Assembly: GCA_024500155.1 (NCBI GenBank)
Contig: CM044859.1
Coordinates: forward strand, 43,880,003 to 43,944,002
Source of the DNA: Chenopodium formosanum
Taxonomy: Eukaryota; Streptophyta; Magnoliopsida; Caryophyllales; Amaranthaceae
Length of the DNA stretch: 64,000 bases
Direction: 5' to 3'
Below are positions 21,757 to 30,477 of this stretch, piece after piece. Below the pieces are notes generated by a model. It had not been told where the DNA came from, did not search any database, and saw only the letters and a list, made by a program, of their open reading frames with translations. Positions within the stretch are counted from its first letter, which is position 1; every line of letters begins with the position of its first letter. Position numbers and translations under genes: made by a program.

Positions 21757-23313
21757 CTAATCTGTCTTCTCTTTAGGAACATCCTTCTCTTGCTCAATTA
21801 GGTCGGCCCTCACCATTAGTGTGTCTTTTGTAGCCCGAACCGTCACACCCCTAGCCGAGCTTTCGCCCCTTTCACCTTTCTTGAACCCTTTTGGTTGTTT
21901 TTCCCTATACACCATCTTTTCCTTACCCTTTCCTTTCACATAGGTCTTCTTCCTTGGCATTTTAGGAGTCTTAAACTCAATTCCTTGTGTTCTCGGACCT
22001 AGGCGATCTTTAAGAGGAGCTTTCTTATCTCCAAGACGACTCTTCACATCAGACTTGCGTGATCCGAATCGTTCCCTCTTGCTTCTAGGGTTCAACCATG
22101 CCTTGTATGCACTAGATAAAGGAGGAGGAGCTTGGTCACTTGCAGAAACGATCCACAAAGGTCTTCCAATCCAATAAGTCTCGTACTTGTGAACGTTACT
22201 TTCATGCAACGATACTTCACGAGGGCTATCGTTATAGCGTGGAATTACTTGTTCAAGTCCATACTGCCGCATCAGTCGAGAGGGACAGTAAAAGGTCAGT
22301 TTGGAGATACTAGGAACACGGCAATATGGTGTTTCATTCGTGCCAACCATCCTAGTAAGCCTCCACCAAGGCACCACCCAACGAATGGAAAATTCTCTCT
22401 TTGCAAAGAAATTTTTCCAATCTTCATACGACATGTTCGCAGAATAATTCTTCTTCCTACGGACTAAGTCGTTAGGGCCATACTTTTCAATATCATCGGG
22501 GGCTTCAAATAATTCCAAACGCTCCATCAACCAAATCTGCAAAACAAAAAGAACATTAATCATAAAAAAAAAAAAAAAAAAAAAAAATGCAGATCCCCGT
22601 GACACGGCAGTTTTGACCGTGTCACGGCAGAACCTAACCGTGACCGTTAACTGTTTTGTGTCACGGGGGCTATTCAGAGCGTATTTTTACCTGTAATAGT
22701 ACCAGAGAGCCTTCCTGATGGCTTTCCGGTCAGATTTTGCCTCATCTAAACCTCGAAATGTTTCTCCAAGGCACGTCGGCATAGGAGATCTTCCGGATTC
22801 TACATGCTCAAGCACAGACGCTAGACAAGCATGTCCTACCCTACCGTTTGCAAAAAGTAGCTTGCTAAACATGCAAAAAATATATGCGCTTCTACGATAC
22901 ACATGATAAGACTCAGAGACAGGGCGATTAAAATATAAGTTCGCAAGTTTTTCTATGTCTACTTCATTACCACAAACAATTCTATTTAAATCTGGATCTG
23001 TTAGATTCAGATGGCGTTCAAAGTCTTGGTAATAGTATTCACGTAAGGTAGGCATGGCTACAAGATTCCTAGCAGGAAATCCAAAAATTGCCCCAAATTC
23101 CTCCGGCAGAGGACAGATTTCATCATAATCGAATTTGAAACAGTGCGTTTCTGGACTCCAATAATCTAATGCTGCCCTAAGAAAATCATGTTCAATAGCT
23201 ACATGTCGCAGGGCTAGCAAACCCCTGACATGAAACAATTCTAACTCTCTTTTTTCAGCATTGGTCAAAGAATAAGACCAGTCGCGCAATATATTATCAA
23301 AATTCTGAGACAT
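21757..23313 (-). CDS. DUF7745-like protein, captured antisense gene
   Basis: Two exons on the minus strand: 23313-22691 and 22536-21757, with GT-AG intron 22690-22537 (154 bp). The start MSQNFDNILRDW is preferred over an ATG at 23364 because a TATA box lies at 23393-23384. The N-terminal half carries the family pattern (ALDYWSPETHCFKFDYDEIC... and YRRSAYIFCMFSKLL); the middle has FYCPSRLMRQYGLEQVIP; the C-terminus is Lys/Arg-rich, so nuclear import is plausible. As I read it the two exons are out of phase by one base, so either a splice site differs or there is a lesion. The same gene with the same intron place occurs at 8227-9735. Its function is not known; the domain is found widely in plant mobile-element proteins. 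Confidence 0.65.
22597..22666. promoter_or_regulatory. palindrome array inside the DUF7745 intron
   Basis: Copies at 22597 and 22617 are exact and 20 bp apart; weaker copies follow at 22638 and 22656. A 24-bp A-tract (22564-22587) lies next to them and is a T-tract in the gene's transcript, near the 3' splice site. Confidence 0.85.
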
Positions 23314-23383
23314 GATTATTGAAATATGAAATTCTAAATTATTTTGTGTTTCGTAATTATGCATATCATGAATAATCTGGTCT

Positions 23384-23555
23384 TATTTTATAGCAAAAGC
23401 GCTCGAAACTGCCCAGAATTTATCTTTTCGCCCGCGTGGATAAAACTGCTGAATAATAAGCTTCCCGTGACACGGGAAATTCCACCGTGTCACGGGAATT
23501 TTTACCGTGACACGGCAGGTTTTGCCGTGACACGGTGAACAGTGCCGTGTCACGG
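23384..23555 (-). promoter_or_regulatory. palindrome array and TATA box driving the DUF7745-like gene
   Basis: Five exact palindromes start at 23465, 23485, 23505, 23525 and 23545, all 20 bp apart. On the minus strand CTATAAAATA follows at 23393-23384, 72 bp beyond the array and about 70 bp before the start codon. This is nearly the geometry of the LTR promoter (array, 62 bp, TATA). Confidence 0.8.
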
Positions 23556-23559
23556 CACC

Positions 23560-24052
23560 TTACGCGCCTGCTTTTATTTCATCTTTTCCGTATCTATCCG
23601 GATTTTTTTTGTATTTTCCTATCTTTAACATTTGTTTTTTTAGTCTTTTCTGAGAGTTCTATTCCTAATAAAATTCTCACCTTTTTATTTTATTCTTTAT
23701 CTTTATTTTTTATCTTTATTTTACGATGGTTTTTATTTATTTTTGTTTTTTTTTATTTTTTATTTTTCTCTTTGGGGAAGATTTTTTTTAGTCATTTATT
23801 CATCATTTTATCTTTATTTTCTTTTAGGGAAGGTAATTTTATTTCTTTTCTTTTGGGGAAGGTCGGTACCCTCCATTACTCCACTTATGTCTTCTTTCAT
23901 CGTGTCATTACTAAGTACACAATCACACACAAAGAGTCTCAAAACACACACTAACACACACAATAGTAGATATATAAACTGTAAGTAATGTACAAAGAGT
24001 CGTAATACATAAATGTATCAAGTGTCATCACAGTATCCACATAAACCCTCGG
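23560..24052. other. spacer between the two antisense genes
   Basis: T-rich on the plus strand; the plus-strand frames here are low-complexity Phe/Leu/Ser and not credible genes. Nothing else is seen. Confidence 0.5.
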
Positions 24053-26614
24053 TCAAAAATCTCTAGAATCGGAATCGGTCTCATCTTGTCCCTGTGCACG
24101 TGGACCCCCCTGTGTGTATGGAAACGGCGAACCAAAGAGTCCCTCGACCATCCGAGTACGGGGAGTAGCGTCCCTACTAGTCCCCGCAGGCCCAGTAGTA
24201 GTCAAGCTCAAAGCAGGACCCGTCCAGCCGGAAAGAGGAGTAGACTGGCCAAAAGAGACTGGAATCGTCGGCGAAGGCATCGTCCCATATAGCGGAACCG
24301 AGAACAGGCCCGACAGTGGTGGAGGAACCCCGGATAATGGGGCCGAGAATGAACCAGGATCCAAGGGAGACCCAAACTCAGGAACGGGAGGCTGTGAAAA
24401 TGATGGACGCTGAGAAGACTGCCCCTGCTGCCACTGAGCCTCCTGGAACGGCTGAGTAGTCTGCGACTCTCGCTGAGAACGCCGATGAGTCTCAGGAGAT
24501 CGTCTACTACGACCAAGCTCCTCCTCGTCCGAGCCTCTGGGCCTCGAGCGCGAGCGGGATCTCCGTCGCTCCTGAAAAAAACACAAAATCAAAAGGTGTC
24601 AATGATGCAAAACAAAACAAATGGCAGAAATGAAGAAGTAATAAGTGATACCTCAAGGACGTCGCTAGAGCTCCGACAACTCGCACCACGCCGAAGCTTG
24701 ATAATGCAATACTTCAGCGCGTCCACCAGCTTCATAATTCCCATCACCTCCGGGCGGTTAGGCTGAGGACAAAACAAAGAAAAATCAATAATAAGCAGCA
24801 TTAAAAGAGTGGATGATACGTCGAAGAAAACTCACCGGCTCAAAAGCCTCAGGCACTGACTCCTGCGCTGTCTATAACCCTCCGGCGCGTCAGCAATATG
24901 GTCCTCCGTGATACCGATCGGCCCAGGGTAGCGGACAGACTGAGGAGGAATCTGAATCCTCCCCACAGGATGAATGGTCGTCTGAAAATATGATCGGATA
25001 ATCAAGTTATTCGACTATTTAAAACAGAGACTAGTAAAGAAGATTCTCAAAATCATACCTCGGGAAGACGGGGTGGAGGAGCCAGAGAGGGAAGCAAATC
25101 CCGCGCGTAGTCACTCTCCATGTGAACAAGCTCCTGCCACGGAAAAGTGTAGCGCTCTCCCCTGTTGATCAACCCTCTGATCAAGCGGGAGTCCAGCATC
25201 GACTCTGGCGGGGAAGAAGGCACCACAAAGCGATCGCCGCTATGCTGACGGACGACTCGCTCCCCCAAATACCAGACGAAGCGCCCAGTACCAACCAAAA
25301 TGGTACGGTACACTGAAAGACGTAGGGCCTCGGGCAGATCAGTCATCCCGGCCCAAGGACGATACTGAACATCAATGGGAACCTGAAAACCATAAAATGT
25401 TAGGCGTGAAACGACAGAAACAACATCAGAAGGAAAAAACGCAACAAAGCTAATCTTTACGCCAACGGAAGAGGTGCCTCGGCGTAGTACCCCACGAAGC
25501 GCCGGAACAGACTCCACCCGTGACTCTCCTCGGTCACGCCAGCTGGCCCCGAAGGGGAAGTCATGGACCACTCCCCGACGCCGGCGAGGAGCCAAGCCTG
25601 GGAAATACTCATAGAACCATAACTGCAACAAAAATAACATTCAGCATATGAATCGAAAAGCCAGAATGGAACAAGAAAGGGAAAAGATCATCACCTCTAC
25701 GACTCTCCACAGGCCGTAAACAGTGACAGGGGACTCGTCATTCAGCTGACGGCAGCCATGACGTAGAGATAGAAGAAGGTCCGCGTATCCAAGACTAGCC
25801 CAGCTGTAGGATCCTATCTCGGGAATCCTGGCCAAAGAAGGGAGGTAACAGAGGAGCACGCGTGAACTCCTGTCAGGAGAGAGGGTCATAGAGATCAGGA
25901 TCAAGATGAAGATCCGCACCCGCTGCTCGGCCGTCGTGTCCTCCATGTCAAACCGCGAGCAAGAACTGAAGCCGACTCTGATCGTCCACTCCTAGGACCA
26001 CCTCGTGACACCGGACGAGTCCTGATGTGCTGAACGATCGGACCTAATAAATCAGCTACCTCAGCCGATGCCCAGGATAGATCAGACATCTGGCCTACTG
26101 CTCGGTTGGTAAAGCGCAGCCCGCTGATCATACTGAAGTCTAAAGGGGTCACCGTCATCTCCCCCCAGGCAAAGTGAAACGTGTTGGTAGTATCCCAAAA
26201 ATACTCCAACAACGCACGAACAATCGTCGCGCCGCAACCCCGGGGGCTGCGAAATCCTACAATCGCCGCATAAAAATCGACTAAGCCAGACGCCTCCCAT
26301 AGGGCGCTTGTAGCAGGATCCTCTGTAATGACCTGGTGAAGTCGAGGAATCAAATCACCGGCCCCGGAACCATGTTGGCGAAGTGTGCCATCGACTATGC
26401 CGGAAAGTGCACGATGAGAAACGTGGTTTTCACGGCAGAAAACCAACTGGTCTGGAGTCCAGGGAGGCGGAACCCACCTACCCCTACTCGTGGAAGTCCG
26501 AGGCTCGGACTCCAAGACGTCGTCGTCCACGCCCTCAGGGACAGTGGGAGTGTCCTCCCGAAAAGCCCGACGCCGACCGCGGGTAGAAAGGTCGCAATCT
26601 CGTCGTCTAGGCAT
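24053..26614 (-). CDS. PMD (plant mobile domain) protein, captured antisense gene, six exons
   Basis: Exons on the minus strand: 26614-25695, 25622-25461, 25382-25059, 24981-24836, 24762-24652 and 24571-24053, with GT-AG introns of 72-79 bp or so. The N-terminus is basic (MPRRRDCDLSTRGRRR), a likely nuclear signal. The PMD signature WDTTNTFHFAWGEMTVTPLD covers residues 140-159. The last exon is Arg/Ser-rich, then Pro/Ser/Gly-rich and disordered. Phases agree at introns 1-3 and 5. Two problems: a one-base frame break near 25958 inside exon 1, and a one-base phase mismatch at intron 4, so this copy may be inactive or need another splice choice. The homologue at 5252-7603 has the same exon order. 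PMD proteins MAIN and MAIL1 of Arabidopsis work in transposon and gene silencing; a role of this copy is inferred only. Confidence 0.75.
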
Positions 26615-26632
26615 GCTATTGTCAAAATCTAA

Positions 26633-26818
26633 ATGTTTAGCATCATTTCCTAAACATTTAATTCAAATTGCATATTTATAATAAAATCTAAATACTTAGC
26701 GTCGTTTCCTAAGCTATTTAGTTGTTTATTGAATCAAAATCTAAATGTTTAGCATCATTTCCTAAACATTTTAAAATTGCAAAATAATAATCTAAATACT
26801 CGGCATCATTTCCTGAGT
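26633..26818 (-). repeat. four tandem hairpins in the PMD leader
   Basis: Copies lie at 26633-26657, 26695-26713, 26745-26769 and 26798-26818, 50-60 bp apart. The loop (CATCATTTC or CGTCGTTTC on the plus strand) is nearly constant. Stems change together: ATGTTTAG/CTAAACAT, CTTAG/CTAAG, ATGTTTAG/CTAAACAT, ACTC/GAGT. They sit just upstream of the PMD start codon. Confidence 0.75.
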
Positions 26819-26829
26819 TATTTAATTAT

Positions 26830-27365
26830 TTATTGAATTATACGCTAAATTTTTACCTCAAGGCTAAAAATTGGCAAAAATTATAGTTTCTCCATGACAA
26901 ACTGATACTACAGTGCTCCTATCCGCATGATACTATGTTCTCCATGACAATATAGTACATATACATCAACACATCATTTCACAAGATTCATCACTATTTT
27001 TTCACCATTTCAAAGCATGAATATTATCTCACAAAGTGGCACCCAAAAATGGTGATTTGCTCAATTCTCCACCAAATCATGCAATTTTTATCTCGAATTT
27101 CTCACAAACACACATGTACACATATACAAATAAAATCATGGCAAGAATTTCAACATAAAGCTTCAAAATCAAAAACCCCCAAATTGATTTTTTTAGGGTT
27201 TGTCATGAAATTGTTAATGTGAAGCAAATTCAAAGCAAAAAGCAAAGGGAACTTACATGAATGTGTGTAAAAAGTCGAAAAATAAGGAGAAAATCGAGGA
27301 ATTACAGAAGGTTGGTGAGATCGAACTCCAAAATTAAAAAAACAAATTCCCGGCCACCAGCACAA
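26830..27365 (-). other. upstream region of PMD gene
   Basis: AT-rich, with no credible gene. It includes repeated TTCTCCATGACAA (26888 and 26939). Confidence 0.45.
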
Positions 27366-27368
27366 CTG

Positions 27369-27875
27369 CCGCGACACGGTCAACAACAACCGTGACACGG
27401 CGACGCAGTCCCGTGTCACGGCGAGCTTCAAACTTGACGGAGCTCCGATGATTTAGGCGGCAGTTCCGGTGGACACAGCAACAACAGCAGCAAACAGCAG
27501 CAGTAAGGCAGAAACAAAACGAGACAAAAGAAAATAAAAAAAAGAGAGAAAACAAAAATCAGAGCAACTGTGTCACGGTTGACCTTAACCGTGTCACGGT
27601 AAGCTTTGACGGGCGGCGGTTAATTTCAGGCGGGGCGCGGCAGATTTTAGGAAGAGAGAAGCTAAAATGGTGAAAGCAAGTGTGAAATGGTGAAAGCAAG
27701 TGTGAAATGGTGAAATGGTGAAGGGGTGCACGCGTATTTGAAGGCAGCAAAGGACAAAAAGCAAAAGAGCCGTTATTGACTGATTCAAACAAGCAAAAAT
27801 AAAAAAAAAGGGAAAACAGGTATCCCGTGACACGGGATATAGTCCCGTTTGACGGAATCCCTGACCGTGTCACGG
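27369..27875. promoter_or_regulatory. three palindrome arrays upstream of the PMD gene
   Basis: Copies start at 27369, 27390 and 27411 (21-bp steps); 27568 and 27589 (21); and 27825, 27845 and 27865 (20). Most are CCGTGWCACGG; 27845 is CCGTTTGACGG. A direct repeat of GTGAAATGGTGAAAGCAAGT lies between them (27670-27720). Confidence 0.85.
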
Positions 27876-28076
27876 GAACCTGGTGACGTGGCGCGGCAAA
27901 ACTGAGCTTGGTCAGGGAATATTCTCGGCCTTTTTGACCAGTTTGACTGATTTTCCGAGCTTATTAGGCGATTATTTTTCGCTAGAATTACGCGGAAAAT
28001 CTCAACTGATATTTAAGGGGGACTAAAATTACCATTTTACCCCTAGCAAGCGTCAAAGTCTATTTTCAGTAACCGT

Positions 28077-28440
28077 CGGCTTTCCTCAGGCTTGGAAAGC
28101 GTTATCAGTGGATTTTTCTTCAAGTATAGAAAACCGCCAAGTCGGCTTTCCTCAAGCATGGAAAGCGTTATCGGTGGATTTTTCTTCAAGTATAGAAAAC
28201 CGCCAAGTAGTCGACTTTCCTCAAGCATGGAAGGCATTATCGGTGGAATTCTTCAAGCATAGAATGACACCAAATTCATACGTCGACTTTCCTCAAGCAT
28301 GGAAAGTGTCATCCGGTAGGTTTCTTCAGGCTTAGAAAGCTACCAAACTCATCTGTCGGCTTTCCTCAAGCATGGAAAGCATTTCAACAAACGTCATCCG
28401 GTGGATTCCTTTAAGCATAGGAAAATACCAAACTCATTTG
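28077..28440. repeat. tandem hairpin repeats before the polypurine tract
   Basis: Five units of about 65-74 bp begin near 28077, 28142, 28211, 28282 and 28356. Each has a first inverted repeat with stem GCTTTCC/GGAAAGC around loop TCAAGCAT (or a variant), and usually a second with stem TTCT/AGAA around TCAAGTAT or TTCAGGCTT. The loop is kept while the stem varies. Confidence 0.85.
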
Positions 28441-28626
28441 TCACCGATACACTGGTGTCAGATAAGCGTTCTATCCCTATACTCTTTTATCTGTGGAATT
28501 AACATTTTTTGCAGGTATCGGCGTATACAGAATGATTTAGGATCGCAGAACGTCTTAAATCATTCTCCGTCCCTATCGACTACTTTGACTATCGTTTTCG
28601 AAACTGACGTTTCTACAAACTCAGTC

Positions 28627-28640
28627 AAAGTGGGGGCTTC
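28627..28640 (+). promoter_or_regulatory. polypurine tract
   Basis: AAAGTGGGGGCTTC ends directly at the 3' LTR. The preceding ACTCAGTC is conserved in all three Tat copies of the window. Confidence 0.9.
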
Positions 28641-30316
28641 TGTATACACCTAAAAATGTCTCCCCAAAACCAAGCCCGATGATAAATAACCTTTCACCGC
28701 TGCTGTTGGTCGGGTTTAGTATTTAATCCCGAGAGTGCTTAAAGAATCGTATTTTATTAAATTCATATATTTGAAAGGTCCATGGATCAGTGTTGGTGTT
28801 TGGTAAAAGCATAGTTTTAATTTGTTAATTAATTTTAAGCCCAAACCTTTTTTATTATTTTATTATTTTTGGCCCAAATATTTTATTTTATTTAATTTAT
28901 TATTTTCTCATTTTAGCCCGAATTTTAAAAGTCAGAAAAAAGCCCGTAATTATCAATCGGCACTCAAAAAGCCGAAAGAAATTAGGGTTAAAAATGAATT
29001 TAGACGGAAAAATGGACTGGAGTTGACCGTGTCACGGTCAGGCTTGACCGTGTCACGGGAACAGTTCCCGTCTGACGGTGGGACTTCCCGTGACACGGGA
29101 GGTCTGCCGTGACACGGGAAGCTCCGCGTCCTTTCCGCGTAAACCCTTAACGCGTTTTCCGTTCCGTTTTCTGAAAATTTCCCGCGACACTCCAAAAACT
29201 GACCGTGTCACGGGAACTTGTACCGTCTGACGGTACAGTCTAACCGTGTCACGGTACACTCTGACCGTGTCACGGGATATTTTTTAGGGTTTTTTATCAT
29301 TTTAGGGTTCCGTGTGCTCCCTCAGCACATTTCCCTATAAATACCCCCTCATTTCTGATGAACGGGGCAACGAGAATTCTATTATTCTTATTTCTCTCTC
29401 TTCTATGCTCTTAACCTAAACACTAGCCTACCCCTTTTCACTTCAAAATTCCCTCTTCAAGCACTCAAAGGAGTCCGTATTTTACTCGAGGTTCTGTCCT
29501 TAAACCAAGGCGTGAAAGGTAGAATCGTTTGAGGGTTTGGCCCCAAAATTAACCTTGTTTTTTTTAATTTAATTTAATTATTGTTTTATTATTTCCTTGA
29601 AGTTACTGACTCGTTTTATTATTTTGTAGTTGCAAGCAAACAGATTCAAAGTAAGAGTTATGCTCTTTTTATTATTATTTTTCTAACGATTTTTCTGTTG
29701 TTAAATTGGTTCTTTTTATGTTTGTATTAATTCTGTCATTTATTTTGATCACCATATTGCATGTTAAAGGGAATATGTAATCGAAAATCACGACTAATAA
29801 GATAATGTGGACAACCGGTTTAGGTTCCTTTTTAATCTTGTTGTTTAATCAAGTGATCACAATATTTTAGAATTATATGTTGCATTAATTTTGAACCAAT
29901 TTAGTTAAATAATAGTTTGGAGCAAATTGAATATTTTGTATGCCTTTGAGATCGCAGGAATCACTTTTCACTATAAGAATCGAGTAGAGGCCAATACGGG
30001 CGAATGTGACTCCATGACTCACTTCGTACCATCATCCCCGATCCTCCTTTCGTGGTTCCGAACCATATGGAGTTAGTAATCTCATGGATTATGAATGGGG
30101 TGTAACCTTCACGGGTCAATCGTTGTTGCCTATCGTTGTCCCTTATCGTGGTTGCCTTTTTATGATCCGTGAACGGTTTACAAGTTCCATAAAAACTTGT
30201 TCGCGGCTCCCTACTTTATTTGTCCCTAATCGTAATGTCAATTCCCACTTCCTATGAGTGCCAAGCATATTCACAACATGCTTTTTAACGTAGGCGCACT
30301 TCGAGCGACGCCTACA
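28641..30316 (+). repeat. 3' LTR
   Basis: 1676 bp, nearly identical to 11677-13353. The palindrome array starts at 29027 and TATAAATA is at 29336-29343. The target duplication attgg follows. Confidence 0.95.
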
Positions 30317-30390
30317 ATTGGGTGCGCTCGTAAATATTTGTGCTAATTTTTTTGAGTTTAATTACTAAAATGCGAGGTTTAAAAATTAAA

Positions 30391-30453
30391 GTGGCCACAC
30401 CCTATAAGGGTTGTCTACGTATCCTTTCTTGAGGAATCAGGTCAAACATAGCT
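30391..30453 (-). other. conserved post-pol block, old Tat body 1
   Basis: Minus-strand counterpart of 21200-21263, containing GGATACGTAGACAACCC and a small ACCC/GGGT stem. It lies 25 bp beyond the end of the integrase fragment. Confidence 0.75.
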
Positions 30454-30477
30454 CTCTTGAGTGTCCTACTCATGTAA

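Larger units (their letters stand above)
11677..30316 (+). mobile_element. nearly intact 18.6-kb Tat-type Ty3/gypsy retrotransposon
   Basis: LTRs at 11677-13353 and 28641-30316 flank an 18,640-bp unit with perfect target duplications attgg (11672-11676 and 30317-30321). It has PBS, 5' leader, a 2120-codon gag-pol frame, two antisense genes, a tandem-hairpin region and a polypurine tract. The second RNase H domain, the arginine-tRNA-type PBS and antisense genes behind pol place it in the Tat/Ogre group of plant Ty3 elements. By eye the LTRs differ at about 12 substitutions and one 1-bp indel, so insertion is recent (a few hundred thousand years at commonly used plant rates). It inserted in the opposite orientation into an older relative. 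Confidence 0.95.

Noticed and set aside
23535..23988. Plus-strand Phe/Leu-rich frames
   Set aside because: They come from T-rich non-coding sequence; overlapping registers and composition argue against a protein.
24053..26614. Reading the PMD gene as a resident host gene
   Set aside because: It lies between pol and the purine tract of an element bounded by near-identical LTRs and perfect target duplications, and a related copy occupies the same place in the older element.
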